Part shown: positions 43,651 to 54,323 of the stretch, piece after piece
How the letters are laid out: every line of letters begins with the position of its first letter
Position numbering within the stretch: the first letter of the stretch is position 1
From: Sinorhizobium alkalisoli
GTDB lineage: Bacteria; Pseudomonadota; Alphaproteobacteria; Rhizobiales; Rhizobiaceae
Reading direction: 5' to 3'
Length of the DNA: 64,000 bases
Assembly (NCBI RefSeq): GCF_008932245.1
Contig: NZ_CP034909.1
Location: 1,550,001 to 1,614,000, forward strand
Program-made: the position numbers and the translations under genes
The notes under the pieces: model-generated
What the model was told of the DNA's origin: nothing
Database searches by the model: none
The model's input: only the letters and a program-made list of their open reading frames with translations

Positions 43651-44865
43651 ATGGCAAAGATCAAGGTCGCCAATCCGGTCGTCGAACTCGACGGCGACGA
43701 GATGACCCGTATCATCTGGCAGTTCATCAAAGACAAGCTGATCCATCCCTATCTCGACCTTGATCTCGAATATTACGACCTCAGCGTCCAGAACCGCGAT
43801 GCGACCGACGACCAGGTGACCGTCGATGCGGCCAATGCCATCAAGAAGCACGGCGTCGGCGTCAAGTGCGCGACGATCACCCCCGACGAGGCTCGCGTCG
43901 AAGAATTCAGCCTCAAGAAAATGTGGAAGTCGCCGAACGGCACGATCCGCAACATACTTGGCGGCGTGATCTTCCGCGAACCGATCATCTGCAAGAACGT
44001 GCCGCGCCTGGTCCCCGGCTGGACCAAGCCGATCATCGTCGGCCGCCACGCTTTCGGCGACCAGTACCGCGCCACCGACTTCAAGTTCCCGGGCAAGGGC
44101 AAGCTGTCGATCAAGTTCGTCGGCGACGACGGCGAGACGATCGAGCATGAGGTCTATGACGCGCCGGGCGCCGGCGTCGCCATGGCAATGTATAACCTCG
44201 ACGAATCGATCACCGACTTCGCCCGCGCCTCGTTCAATTACGGCCTGCAGCGCAAGGTTCCGGTTTATCTCTCGACCAAGAACACGATCCTGAAAGCCTA
44301 TGACGGCCGCTTCAAGGACATCTTCCAGAAGGTGTTCGAGGAAGAGTTCGCCGAGCAGTTCAAGGCCGAAAAGATCTGGTACGAACACCGCCTGATCGAC
44401 GACATGGTCGCCTCGGCGCTCAAGTGGTCCGGCGGCTATGTCTGGGCCTGCAAGAACTATGACGGCGACGTCCAGTCCGACATCGTCGCGCAGGGCTTCG
44501 GCTCGCTCGGCCTGATGACCTCGGTGCTGATGACGCCGGACGGCAACACGGTCGAGGCGGAAGCCGCCCACGGTACCGTCACCCGCCACTACCGCCAGCA
44601 CCAGAAGGGCGAGGAAACCTCGACCAACTCGATCGCCTCGATCTTCGCCTGGACCCGCGGCCTCGCTCACCGTGCCAAGCTCGACGACAATGCGGATCTC
44701 GCGAAGTTTGCAGAGACGCTCGAGCGCGTCTGCGTCGACACGGTCGAATCGGGCTTCATGACGAAGGACCTCGCCCTGCTGATCGGTCCCGACCAGCCCT
44801 GGCTCTCGACCACCGGGTTCCTCGACAAGATCGACGAGAACCTTCGGAAAGCGATGGCTGCCTGA
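43651..44865 (+). CDS. icd: NADP-dependent isocitrate dehydrogenase
   Basis: A 404-residue homodimer-type isocitrate dehydrogenase of the TCA cycle. The ATG at 43651 ([20 protein letters not shown]) has GAGG with 7-base spacing. Substrate binding is shown by [14 protein letters not shown] and FREPI, the metal site by [28 protein letters not shown], and NADP binding by [32 protein letters not shown]. The length equals the eukaryote-like bacterial form found in rhizobia. Confidence 0.97.
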   Translation: MAKIKVANPVVELDGDEMTRIIWQFIKDKLIHPYLDLDLEYYDLSVQNRDATDDQVTVDAANAIKKHGVGVKCATITPDEARVEEFSLKKMWKSPNGTIRNILGGVIFREPIICKNVPRLVPGWTKPIIVGRHAFGDQYRATDFKFPGKGKLSIKFVGDDGETIEHEVYDAPGAGVAMAMYNLDESITDFARASFNYGLQRKVPVYLSTKNTILKAYDGRFKDIFQKVFEEEFAEQFKAEKIWYEHRLIDDMVASALKWSGGYVWACKNYDGDVQSDIVAQGFGSLGLMTSVLMTPDGNTVEAEAAHGTVTRHYRQHQKGEETSTNSIASIFAWTRGLAHRAKLDDNADLAKFAETLERVCVDTVESGFMTKDLALLIGPDQPWLSTTGFLDKIDENLRKAMAA

Positions 44866-44890
44866 ACCAGCCGCATGGACAACGATCTGG

Positions 44891-44918
44891 AAACCCGGCC
44901 TCGCGCCGGGTTTCTTGT
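44891..44918 (+). terminator. intrinsic terminator after icd
   Basis: AAACCCGGC (44891-44899) and GCCGGGTTT (44905-44913) form a 9-base stem with a CTCGC loop, followed by CTTGTATTTT. It ends icd transcription 25 bases past the stop. Confidence 0.88.
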
Positions 44919-45085
44919 ATTTTGACTGCTATAATGTGTTCGCGAGGGGCAAGGCGTTGCCACCCGTGCCTTCTCCTGCCCGTGGGAGAAGGTTGCGGTC
45001 CACCCTCCGCAACTGCTGTGCAGGACGGGCAGCGGGACGAAGGGGCAGATTTCCGACCATTTGATGAAGAGTGGGAACGGGAAAG

Positions 45086-45835
45086 ATGACAAACGGTCCG
45101 GTAAGGATGCTGGCATCCGACATAGACGGGACGCTGCTCGGCGACGAGGCGGCGGCCGAACGCTTCCGCCACACCTGGCATGCGCTGAACAGGGACCAGC
45201 GGCCGCTGCTCGTCTATAACAGCGCGCGCACCGCCGACGACATGCTGTCCCTGGTCGAGGCCATGCTTTTGCCGAGGCCCGACTACGTGATCGCTGGGGT
45301 CGGCACGGTAATCGCCGACATGCGCATGCCCGGTCCGCTGCAGGCCTTTTTGGAAGAGCTTGGCCCTCCCTTCGAGGCGCAAACGATCGCCGCTGTCATG
45401 CAGTCGATCGAGGGGGCCGTTCCGCAGCCGCAATTGCACCAGCTTCCTCACAAGATAAGCTGGCATCTGGCCGACGCCCCGGAAGCGGCAATCACGGAGA
45501 TTGCCGGGCTCTTCGCTGCGTCGGGCCTGGCGGTAAAGCTCGTTTATTCCAGCCGCCGCGACCTCGACATCGTGCCGACGGCCGGCGGAAAAGGCGGTGC
45601 GCTCGGCTGGATCTGCCGCCGGTTATCGATCGGCCTCGACGAAGTCGTCGTTGCCGGCGACAGCGGCAACGACCGGGAGATGTTCGAGATGCCGTATGTC
45701 CGCGGCGTCGTGGTCGCCAATGCGCTTTCCGAACTTCGCGACTCCCCATCATTGGATCGCCGACACTTCCTGGCATCCGCTTGCCACGCGGATGGCGTCA
45801 TCGAAGGCCTGAAATATTGGGGCGCACTACGGTGA
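45086..45835 (+). CDS. HAD-IIB hydrolase, sucrose/mannosylfructose-phosphate phosphatase-like
   Basis: A 249-residue HAD hydrolase. Motif I is MLASDIDGTLLGDEAAAERF with the nucleophile Asp, motif II the Ser in LLVYNSARTADDM, motif III the Lys in GGKGGALGWICRRL and motif IV VVAGDSGNDREMF. The cap and the YNSAR segment resemble sucrose-6-phosphate phosphatase, and rhizobia have the related mannosylfructose-phosphate phosphatase. No glycosyltransferase partner is adjacent, so the substrate is inferred only at family level. The ATG at 45086 has GGGAAAG upstream. Confidence 0.83.
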   Translation: MTNGPVRMLASDIDGTLLGDEAAAERFRHTWHALNRDQRPLLVYNSARTADDMLSLVEAMLLPRPDYVIAGVGTVIADMRMPGPLQAFLEELGPPFEAQTIAAVMQSIEGAVPQPQLHQLPHKISWHLADAPEAAITEIAGLFAASGLAVKLVYSSRRDLDIVPTAGGKGGALGWICRRLSIGLDEVVVAGDSGNDREMFEMPYVRGVVVANALSELRDSPSLDRRHFLASACHADGVIEGLKYWGALR

Positions 45836-45865
45836 GGTTCACCGGACCGTGGGGCGCGCTCGATC

Positions 45866-46585
45866 TCAGCGTGGCATCTCGCTGAAAGGGCAAACGTCGT
45901 CTTCGAAGGGTACGTGTCTTCGACGAAACTGCGTGCCTTCCACGATTTCCGGCTTGCTGATCCTGTCCATGCGGAAGTGGCGGAAATCCTCGCGGGCGGC
46001 ATCCCAGGCCACGAGGTACCAAAGTGGCGGCAGGATCAGCATCGCCTGAGGTTCGACTTCGCGGATGGTTTCTACTCCTTTGGCGTCACGATAGTGGAAC
46101 CGCAGATGTAGCCGCTGGAGAAATGCCGTCTCGAAGGCAGACAGCAGCGCGGGATCGATCGATCCCAGGTCCGAAATATCCTGCTTGGGCGACAAGTGTC
46201 CGATGTACAGACAATCGAGGAGTCGGCGCAGGTCTCGCACCTTGTCTGCCGACAATGCCTTTTCGATCTTGGCAAGCCCCGAATCGGCGAGATCGGAGAA
46301 GGGAAGAGATCGGGCCGCGCGCATTGCCGCAACGCTGATGATGAGCGCGAACACCTCAGTCACGGAGAGCCGAGTAGTGGTCTGCACCGATTCCGGGTCG
46401 AGCTGAATCCCGCCGCCCCGGCCAGATTCCGAATGGATGACGAAACCCTGGTCACGCAGCGCTCCGATGTCGCGCAGCACCGTTCGCCTGGAAGCGCCAA
46501 TTTCCTCCGCCAATTCGGCGACCGTTGAAGTCCCGTTGCGCCGGAGGATGCGCACTATGGCGTCATGTCTGAGGCGGATGTTCAT
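45866..46585 (-). CDS. YafY-type helix-turn-helix/WYL-domain regulator
   Basis: A 239-residue regulator with an N-terminal HTH_11 (RHDAIVRILRRNGTSTVAELAEEIGASRRTVLRDIGALRDQGFV) and a C-terminal WYL domain (LHLRFHYRDAKGVETIREVEPQAMLILPPLWYLVAWDAAREDFRHFRMDRI in pieces, with the LWYLVAWD core). WYL domains bind small nucleic acid or nucleotide ligands. It is divergent from the RidA-family gene across a palindromic repeat and probably regulates that gene and itself. Confidence 0.9.
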   Translation of the reverse strand: MNIRLRHDAIVRILRRNGTSTVAELAEEIGASRRTVLRDIGALRDQGFVIHSESGRGGGIQLDPESVQTTTRLSVTEVFALIISVAAMRAARSLPFSDLADSGLAKIEKALSADKVRDLRRLLDCLYIGHLSPKQDISDLGSIDPALLSAFETAFLQRLHLRFHYRDAKGVETIREVEPQAMLILPPLWYLVAWDAAREDFRHFRMDRISKPEIVEGTQFRRRHVPFEDDVCPFSEMPR

Positions 46586-46601
46586 TTACGGACCCTACGC
46601 C

Positions 46602-46700
46602 GCGCGTCTTATCAGACGCGCAAAGGTCGCTGTAGCACTTTGAATTGCTGCATGTCCTTGTTCTTGAATCGAGGTCGATAAAAAGGAGACATGCAGTAGC
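46602..46700. repeat. rhizobial palindromic intergenic repeat, near-complete copy
   Basis: Two nested hairpins are present: GCGCGTCT-TATC-AGACGCGC (46602-46621), and CTGCATGTC (46648-46656) paired with GACATGCAG (46688-46696). Between them lies TGTAGCACTTTGAATTG. I know this layout as a widespread Sinorhizobium intergenic element. Partial copies in this window lie at about 13085-13125 and 36665-36703. Confidence 0.75.
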
Positions 46701-46770
46701 ACATTTGGTGCCAAATTATGGCACCGATTTACCTTAGGCGAGTCATGACAACTCAGTAAGGAGACCAAAC

Positions 46771-47202
46771 GTGACATAGCAAAACCAAACAGCCGGCGCC
46801 AGCATAAAGCCGGTCATCGTCAACCCTTCCCACCTGCATGACCCGACGCCGAATGGCTACAGCACAGCGGTCATCACCCCGGCTTCCGGTCGGTTGGCTT
46901 TTATCTCAGGGCAAGGCGGACAGGACCACACCGGCGCACTCTCGTCCGATTTCGGCGAACAGGTGAAGCAAGCCTACGCGAACCTCGCCGCCGTGATCGC
47001 CGCGCTTGGCGCTCGCCCGGACCAGGTCGTGAAGCTGACAGTTTTCGTGGTTGACCACGATATGTCGAAACTGAGCGTGCTCACCGAGAACGTGGTGCGG
47101 ACGTTCGGTGCCAAGCTGCCTGCGCAGACTTTGGTGCCGGTGCCAAAGCTCGCCATCGACCCTATGCTTTTCGAGGTTGAGGCTGTCCTCCTGTTGGATT
47201 GA
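46771..47202 (+). pseudogene. RidA/YjgF-family gene with amber codon at position 3
   Basis: From a GTG at 46771, preceded by AAGGAG at ideal spacing, the frame reads GTG ACA TAG and then continues without interruption for 140 codons as a full RidA-family protein: QNQTAGASIKPVIVNPSHL, AFISGQGGQD, VVKLTVFVVDHDMSKL, PAQTLVPVPKLA. The third codon is a stop where CAG or GAG would restore the gene. RidA proteins hydrolyse reactive enamine/imine intermediates. The next possible in-frame start, a TTG at 46894, would remove about 40 residues including the first strand and has no ribosome site. Either the gene is dead, or the stop is read through, or it is a sequencing error. Confidence 0.75.
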
Positions 47203-47382
47203 GTACCTGTTAGAATCGCTTTCTGCGCTTCGCCGGGGGAACGGTCAAATCCCACTTCGACTTGACAGATCCTGCCGGCTTGCCGTCGGCTGTATCCTGC
47301 TTGTGCGCCGGCGCGACTCAGATACGCTAAGCGTGCCGTGCATGTTCGATCCCGACGTGACGGCGTCCGGAAAGCGTTGCCT

Positions 47383-49041
47383 ATGCCCGATTCCATGGTT
47401 CCGAAGACTGCCAGCGTGTTTGCCGAGGGCTACGATCTTGCGCGGCTGAAGGCGGATGCCTTTGCCGGCCTGACGGTCGCCATCGTCGCCCTGCCGCTTT
47501 CGATGGCGATTGCCATCGCCTCCGGTGTTACGCCCGATCGCGGGCTCTACACGGCGATCATCGGCGGTTTCCTGGTCTCGCTGCTCGGCGGCAGCCGCGT
47601 ACAGATCGGCGGGCCAGCCGGCGCTTTCATCGTGCTCGTCGCTGCGACGGTGGCACGACACGGCGTCGACGGTCTGCTGCTGGCAACCGCCATGAGCGGC
47701 CTCATGCTGGTCGCCGCCGGCTATCTGCGGCTCGGCCAATACATCAAGTTCATTCCCTATCCGGTGACCGTCGGCTTCACCGCCGGAATTGCCGTGATCA
47801 TCTTTGCAAGCCAGTTGCGCGATCTCTTCGGGCTCACCCTGCCGGGCGCTGAGCCGGGCCCGATCGTCGACAAGGTCGTCGCGCTAGCCGGGGCAGCCGG
47901 CACGGTCAATTGGGCATCCGTGCTGACTGCGGCCCTGACGATCTGCATCATCCTCGCACTCCGGCGCGTAAGGCCCCATTGGCCCGGCATGCTGATCGCG
48001 GTTGCCGCGGCGTCGGCCGTGGTCGCCCTGCTGCAATTGCCAGCGGAGACGATCGGCACCCGCTTCGGCGGTATTCCGCGGGGACTGCCGCTGCCTGCCC
48101 TGCCGCCACTTTCGCCGGACAAGGTGCTCGCAGTCTTTCCGGATGCGGTCTCCTTCACCCTTCTAGGAGCGATCGAATCGCTGCTTTCGGCCGTCGTCGC
48201 CGATGGAATGACTGGGCGCAGGCATCGTTCGAGCATGGAACTGATCGCTCAGGGGATCGCAAATTTCTTTTCGGCCCTCTTCGGCGGCATCTGCGTGACC
48301 GGCACCATCGCGCGGACGGCAACCAATGTGCGCGCCGGTGGCACGAGCCCGGTCTCGGGCATGCTGCACTCGGTCTTTCTGCTTCTCTTCATGCTGCTCG
48401 CCGCGCCGCTCGCAAGCTACATCCCGCTTGCCGCACTTGCCGGGGTGCTCTCCATCGTCGCCTGGAACATGATCGAGAAGCCGGCCTTCATGGCGCTGCT
48501 GCGATCCTCCTATGGCGATGCGGTCGTCCTGCTCGCCACCTTTCTGATCGTCGTTTTTCGAGAGTTGACCGAGGGGATCGTGATCGGCTTCGCCCTCGGC
48601 GCGGTACTGTTCATCGATCGCATGGCAAGGAGCATTTCCGTTGGAGAGACCACGCCCCTGGCGATTTTGAAGCGGGAAAATGGCGAAGAGGAGCATCCGG
48701 TCGTCGCGGACGACCCGGATACCGTTATCTACCGCATCTCCGGCATCTTCTTCTTCGGCTCCGCTGCCACCGTGGGCACCGTTCTCGATCGGATAGCCGA
48801 TCAACGCCGGAATTTCATTCTCGACTGCTCCGAAGTTCCCTTTATGGATTCGACGGCCGCCAATGTCATCGAAGGGACGCTTCGGAAGGCGGAACGAAGC
48901 GGCGTCCGCTTCATCATTACCGGAGCCAGGTCGCAGGTCCGCCGCACGCTTTACCAGCACCACGTCCGCCCGCCGCGCGTCCTGATGCGTGCATCCGTTC
49001 CGGCGGCACTCGAGACCATCCGTGCCGAAAGGGCCGCATGA
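47383..49041 (+). CDS. SulP-family anion transporter with STAS domain
   Basis: A 552-residue SulP transporter (sulfate, bicarbonate or dicarboxylate type). The start ATG at 47383 (MPDSMVPKTASVF) is followed by about 12 membrane segments with GLTVAIVALPLSMAIAIASG, GGSRVQIGGPAGAFIVLVAATV and FTLLGAIESLLSAVVADGMTG, the core substrate-site helices. The cytoplasmic STAS domain occupies the last 110 residues (VIYRISGIFFFGSAATVG, FILDCSEVPFMDSTAANVIEG). Substrate is not assignable; no carbonic anhydrase or cys genes are adjacent. Confidence 0.93.
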   Translation: MPDSMVPKTASVFAEGYDLARLKADAFAGLTVAIVALPLSMAIAIASGVTPDRGLYTAIIGGFLVSLLGGSRVQIGGPAGAFIVLVAATVARHGVDGLLLATAMSGLMLVAAGYLRLGQYIKFIPYPVTVGFTAGIAVIIFASQLRDLFGLTLPGAEPGPIVDKVVALAGAAGTVNWASVLTAALTICIILALRRVRPHWPGMLIAVAAASAVVALLQLPAETIGTRFGGIPRGLPLPALPPLSPDKVLAVFPDAVSFTLLGAIESLLSAVVADGMTGRRHRSSMELIAQGIANFFSALFGGICVTGTIARTATNVRAGGTSPVSGMLHSVFLLLFMLLAAPLASYIPLAALAGVLSIVAWNMIEKPAFMALLRSSYGDAVVLLATFLIVVFRELTEGIVIGFALGAVLFIDRMARSISVGETTPLAILKRENGEEEHPVVADDPDTVIYRISGIFFFGSAATVGTVLDRIADQRRNFILDCSEVPFMDSTAANVIEGTLRKAERSGVRFIITGARSQVRRTLYQHHVRPPRVLMRASVPAALETIRAERAA

Positions 49042-49046
49042 AAAAA

Positions 49047-49071
49047 AGGGCGCCGTTGCAGCGGGCGCCCT
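49047..49071. terminator. bidirectional terminator between sulP and alaS
   Basis: AGGGCGCC (49047-49054) pairs with GGCGCCCT (49064-49071). An A-run before it and TCTT after it let it serve both the convergent sulP-type gene and alaS. Confidence 0.8.
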
Positions 49072-49092
49072 CTTCCTGAAGCGTATTTTGAC

Positions 49093-51756
49093 TCAGCCGG
49101 CCAGCGCCAGCGCCACTGCCTCGATTGCCTCGGCTGCCCGACCGCCGTCCGGACCGCCCGCCTGAGCCATGTCCGGCCGACCGCCGCCGCCCTTGCCGCC
49201 AAGCGCTGCCGAGGCGACACGCACCAGATCGACGGCGCTGACCTTGGACGTGAGGTCGTCGGTCACGGCAACGACAGCGCTTGCCTTGCCGTCACCCGAG
49301 ACGCCGACGAAGGCGACGACACCAGAGCCGAGGGTCTTCTTGCCGTCGTCGGCGAGGCTCTTCAGGTCCTTCGGCTCGACGCCGGATACGACCCTGCCGA
49401 GGAAGCGGACGCCGCCAATCTCGCGGGCCGCCTCGCCCGAGCCGTTCTGGCCATCGCCGGCAAGTGCCAGCTTCTTCTTCGCCTCGGTCAGTTCCCGCTC
49501 CAGCTTGCGCCGCTCGTCAAGAAGCGCCTCGACTCGGCCGAGAACGTCGGCCGGCTGCACCTTGAGTGCCGCCGCGAGCGTCTTCACCCGCTCGTCCTGC
49601 TCGTTCAGATAGGCGCGGGCCGCCTCGCCGGTCAACGCTTCGAGGCGGCGGACGCCGGCGCCGACGGCGCTTTCCGAGACGACACGGATCAGGCCGATAT
49701 CGCCCGTCGCGGAGACGTGTGTGCCGCCGCAGAGCTCAACCGAATAGGGCTTTCCGGCCTTGGAACCGCGAACACCTTCGCCCATCGCGACCACGCGAAC
49801 CTCGTCGCCGTATTTCTCGCCGAAGAGCGCCATCGCGCCTTCGGCGATCGCGTCGTCGACGCTCATCAGGCGAGTCGTGACCGGCGTGTTCTGGACGACG
49901 ATCTCGTTCGCCATCTCCTCGACGATCTTCAGCTCTTCGGCCGTCATCGGCTTCGGATGCGACACGTCGAAACGCAGGCGTTCGGGTGCGACCAGCGAGC
50001 CCTTCTGCGCCACATGGGTGCCGAGCACCTCGCGCAGCGCCTCATGCAGGAGGTGCGTTGCCGAGTGGTTGGCGCGCAGGCGCGTGCGCCGCGCATGATC
50101 CACCGTCAGCGTTGCGGCTTCTCCGGTGTTCACGCTGCCTTCCGTGACCATGCAATAGTGAACGAAGAGCCCCTCGCCGCGCTTCTGCGTGTCGGTGACG
50201 GTCAATCGGCCCGTCTCGGTGGTGATGACGCCGGTATCGCCCATCTGGCCGCCCGACTCCCCATAGAAAGGTGTCTGGTTCAGGATCACCTGGATGCCTT
50301 CACCCTCGTTCGCCGAATCGACGACCGTGCCGTCGCGAACAATCGCCTGGATCACGCCCTCGGCCGCCTCCGTGTCGTAGCCCAGGAAGTCCGTGGCGCC
50401 GTGCCTTTCCTTGAGCTCGTACCAGATCGTCTCGGTCGCCGCTTCGCCGGAACCGGCCCAATTGGCCCGCGCTTCCGCCTTCTGCCGTTCCATCGCTGCG
50501 GCGAAGGCGTCCGTATCCACGGTGATGCCCTTGGCGCGCAGCGCGTCCTGTGTCAGGTCGAGCGGGAACCCGTAGGTGTCGTAGAGTTTGAAGGCGGTTT
50601 CGCCATTGAACCGATCGCCTTCGGAGAGACCGGTCGAGGCGTCCGCAAGCAGGTTGAGGCCGCGCTCCAGCGTCTTGCGGAAACGGGTCTCCTCGAGCTT
50701 CAGCGTTTCGGAGATCAGCGCTTCGGCGCGAATCAGCTCCGGGTAGGCACGACCCATCTGGCCGACGAGTGCCGGCAGCAGCTTCCACATCAACGGCTCC
50801 TCGGCACCGAGCAACTGCGCATGGCGCATGGCGCGGCGCATGATACGACGCAGCACGTAGCCGCGGCCCTCGTTCGACGGCAGCACGCCGTCGGCGATCA
50901 GGAAGGCGGAGGAACGCAGATGGTCGGCAATGACGCGATGGCTCGCGCGCCGTTCGCCCTCAGCCCTTACTCCGGTCGCTTCCTCCGATGCCGCGATCAA
51001 TGCCCGGAAGAGGTCGATATCGTAGTTGTCGTGCTGGCCCTGCAGGACTGCGGCGACACGTTCCAGGCCCATGCCGGTGTCGATCGATGGACGCGGCAGA
51101 TCGATGCGCTCCTCTTTCGTCACCTGCTCGTACTGCATGAAGACGAGGTTCCATATCTCTATGAAGCGATCGCCGTCCTCATCGGCCGAGCCCGGCGGTC
51201 CGCCCCAGATCTCTTCGCCATGATCGTAGAAGATCTCCGAGCACGGGCCGCAAGGGCCGGTATCGCCCATGGCCCAGAAATTGTCGCTCGTCGGAATGCG
51301 GATGATGCGGTCGTCGCCGAGACCGGCGATCTTCTTCCAGAGGTCATAGGCCTCGTCATCGGTGTGATAGACGGTGACGAGCAACCGCTTCGCATCGAGC
51401 CCGTATTCCTTGGTGATCAGGTTCCATGCAAGCTCGATCGCACGGTCCTTGAAATAATCGCCGAAGGAAAAATTGCCGAGCATCTCGAAGAAGGTGTGAT
51501 GACGCGCGGTATAGCCGACATTGTCGAGGTCGTTGTGCTTGCCGCCGGCGCGGACGCATTTCTGCGCGGTCGCCGCCGTCGAATACGGACGCTGTTCCAG
51601 CCCGGTGAAGACGTTCTTGAACTGCACCATGCCGGCATTGGTGAACATCAACGTCGGATCGTTGCGCGGCACCAGAGGGCTCGACGGCACGATCTCGTGG
51701 CCGTTCTTGCGGAAATAGTCGAGAAACACCGACCGGATTTCATTCACGCCGCTCAT
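49093..51756 (-). CDS. alaS: alanyl-tRNA synthetase
   Basis: An 887-residue class II synthetase. I chose the ATG at 51756 ([15 protein letters not shown]); the frame extends 11 codons upstream. The catalytic core has [13 protein letters not shown] and the class II motif region up to about residue 440, the editing domain shows [16 protein letters not shown] and [13 protein letters not shown] (zinc and editing residues), and the C-terminal domain ends with [13 protein letters not shown]. It charges tRNA-Ala and clears Ser/Gly mischarging. It follows recA on the same strand after 228 bases with a terminator between. Confidence 0.98.
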   Translation of the reverse strand: MSGVNEIRSVFLDYFRKNGHEIVPSSPLVPRNDPTLMFTNAGMVQFKNVFTGLEQRPYSTAATAQKCVRAGGKHNDLDNVGYTARHHTFFEMLGNFSFGDYFKDRAIELAWNLITKEYGLDAKRLLVTVYHTDDEAYDLWKKIAGLGDDRIIRIPTSDNFWAMGDTGPCGPCSEIFYDHGEEIWGGPPGSADEDGDRFIEIWNLVFMQYEQVTKEERIDLPRPSIDTGMGLERVAAVLQGQHDNYDIDLFRALIAASEEATGVRAEGERRASHRVIADHLRSSAFLIADGVLPSNEGRGYVLRRIMRRAMRHAQLLGAEEPLMWKLLPALVGQMGRAYPELIRAEALISETLKLEETRFRKTLERGLNLLADASTGLSEGDRFNGETAFKLYDTYGFPLDLTQDALRAKGITVDTDAFAAAMERQKAEARANWAGSGEAATETIWYELKERHGATDFLGYDTEAAEGVIQAIVRDGTVVDSANEGEGIQVILNQTPFYGESGGQMGDTGVITTETGRLTVTDTQKRGEGLFVHYCMVTEGSVNTGEAATLTVDHARRTRLRANHSATHLLHEALREVLGTHVAQKGSLVAPERLRFDVSHPKPMTAEELKIVEEMANEIVVQNTPVTTRLMSVDDAIAEGAMALFGEKYGDEVRVVAMGEGVRGSKAGKPYSVELCGGTHVSATGDIGLIRVVSESAVGAGVRRLEALTGEAARAYLNEQDERVKTLAAALKVQPADVLGRVEALLDERRKLERELTEAKKKLALAGDGQNGSGEAAREIGGVRFLGRVVSGVEPKDLKSLADDGKKTLGSGVVAFVGVSGDGKASAVVAVTDDLTSKVSAVDLVRVASAALGGKGGGGRPDMAQAGGPDGGRAAEAIEAVALALAG

Positions 51757-51922
51757 CTTGCGTCCTATCTGTGCACACTCCGGCCGCAAGCGCAGGTGTC
51801 CCGCGCTTCAGTGCCGTAACCTTCGACCCCGCGTCTATCGCTCGTAGCCGCCCTCCCCGATGGCCGCTGCCATCGGAACCACAGGCTTTTATCTTCCGCA
51901 TATCACGCTGTCCAGACGGCAG

Positions 51923-51953
51923 CAAAAACCGGCCGCTCATGCCGAGGGCCGGT
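51923..51953 (-). terminator. intrinsic terminator after recA
   Basis: On the minus strand ACCGGCC and GGCCGGT form a 7-base stem, followed by TTTTTGCTG. It lies about 30 bases beyond the recA stop and upstream of alaS. Confidence 0.8.
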
Positions 51954-51984
51954 CCTCCGGGCGAAAGCTGGTTTGCTCTGCCCG

Positions 51985-53067
<1,083 letters not shown>

Positions 53068-53194
53068 TGGGTCCACCTTTAGGTTATTGGAGCTGTTGAG
53101 GCAATGAAGCCGCCGCAGGAGTTTTTGTACACGCTTTGTTCCGATTTGGCAATGGCACATCAACCAATTGAAACATATGGGTTATTCGCCAATC

Positions 53195-53209
53195 GTTCGA
53201 TTCCTGTTC
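53195..53209. promoter_or_regulatory. recA: SOS box (LexA site) upstream of recA
   Basis: GTTC-GATTCCT-GTTC matches the alphaproteobacterial LexA consensus GTTC-N7-GTTC exactly. It lies 128 bases before the recA ATG and 89 bases before the divergent psuK-like ATG. Confidence 0.85.
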
Positions 53210-53297
53210 ACGGGCCATTGTACTCCATTTTCGTGGGACGGCGCGGAGCTTCGCCCAGACCTGTCGAGCCAGTCCGATTCGCATGATGAGGTGACGC

Positions 53298-54245
53298 ATG
53301 AAGCAGCATAGGATCGCCGTTTTCGGTGGCGCCCATATCGACCGCCGCGGCCGTATCAGTGGCCGGACGGCGCCGGGTGCAAGCAATCCCGGAACGTGGT
53401 TCGAGGAGACGGGCGGCGGCGGCTTCAATGCGGCGCGCAATCTCGCACGCCTCGGGCACCGGGTGCGCATGATCAGCCCGCGCGGCGGCGATGCGGCCGG
53501 CGAACTGATCGCTGCGGCCGCAGCGGTGGCCGGAGTGATCGACTGCCCCTTCACCTTCCTCGATCGCAAGACGCCGAGCTACACGGCGATCCTTGAAAAC
53601 GACGGCAACCTCGTCATAGCGCTCGCGGACATGGAGCTCTATGCGCATTTCTCGCCGCGCCGGTTGCTGCAGCGGGCAACACGCGAACTGGTCGCCGCGA
53701 GCGACCTCGTGCTGATGGACGCCAACCTCCCACAGGAGACCTTGGCGGCGCTGGTCCGCGCCGCAAGCGGAGACGGTCGTCTCGTCGCCGGCATCGCCGT
53801 TTCCCCCGCCAAGGTGATCCGATATGGCGAATGCCTCGCCGGTCTCGATTTCCTGTTCATGAACGAGGCGGAAGCACGCGCGCTGACAGGAGCGGATAAC
53901 GCCGATGCCGAGGCGTGGCCTTCCCTTCTGCGGGCGGCCGGGCTCTCCGGCGGTGTGGTGACACGCGGAGGTCGGACGGCGGTCGCCTTCGACCGGTTGA
54001 GTGCCTGCCTCGCCTCGCCGCCTGCCCTGCCCGCCCTTGCAGACGTAACAGGCGCCGGCGACGCTCTGGCCTCCGGCTTCCTTTCCGCCCGGCTCGCCGG
54101 TCTGGAACTCGCCGCATCCCTGCGGCACGGCATGGCCGCCGCCATGATTGCGCTCCGCTCGCGCTACGCGGCTGCGGAAGAGATGTCTTTAAACAATCTC
54201 CGGGAGGCGCTGACCCTTGTGCCGGTGCCGCGAATGCTGTCATGA
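53298..54245 (+). CDS. psuK: PfkB-family carbohydrate kinase, pseudouridine kinase
   Basis: A 315-residue PfkB/ribokinase-type kinase. The N-terminal GGAHIDRRGRISGRTAPGASNPG and FNAARNLARLGHRVRMIS segments bind the nucleoside, and the C-terminal DVTGAGDALASGFLSARLAG holds the catalytic Asp and anion hole. The downstream neighbour 78 bases away is a pseudouridine-5'-phosphate glycosidase, so the likely reaction is pseudouridine to pseudouridine-5'-phosphate. The ATG at 53298 has GAGGTGACGC upstream. Confidence 0.87.
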   Translation: MKQHRIAVFGGAHIDRRGRISGRTAPGASNPGTWFEETGGGGFNAARNLARLGHRVRMISPRGGDAAGELIAAAAAVAGVIDCPFTFLDRKTPSYTAILENDGNLVIALADMELYAHFSPRRLLQRATRELVAASDLVLMDANLPQETLAALVRAASGDGRLVAGIAVSPAKVIRYGECLAGLDFLFMNEAEARALTGADNADAEAWPSLLRAAGLSGGVVTRGGRTAVAFDRLSACLASPPALPALADVTGAGDALASGFLSARLAGLELAASLRHGMAAAMIALRSRYAAAEEMSLNNLREALTLVPVPRMLS

Positions 54246-54323
54246 GATTGCCAATCGAAGGGAGGAGCCGCTGGCGGCCTCTCCCGGTATCCTGCTCCAA
54301 CACTCGATCAGAAGCGAAGAACA

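Noticed and set aside
43582..44670. 362-codon frame opposite icd
   Set aside because: Antisense shadow of a highly biased housekeeping gene without its own start signals.
46894..47202. A shorter, intact RidA protein starting at TTG 46894
   Set aside because: It would remove about 40 conserved residues and has no ribosome site, whereas the GTG at 46771 has an ideal one followed by an in-frame stop.
49717..51819. 700-codon frame opposite alaS
   Set aside because: Shadow of alaS third-position GC bias; the product resembles no family.
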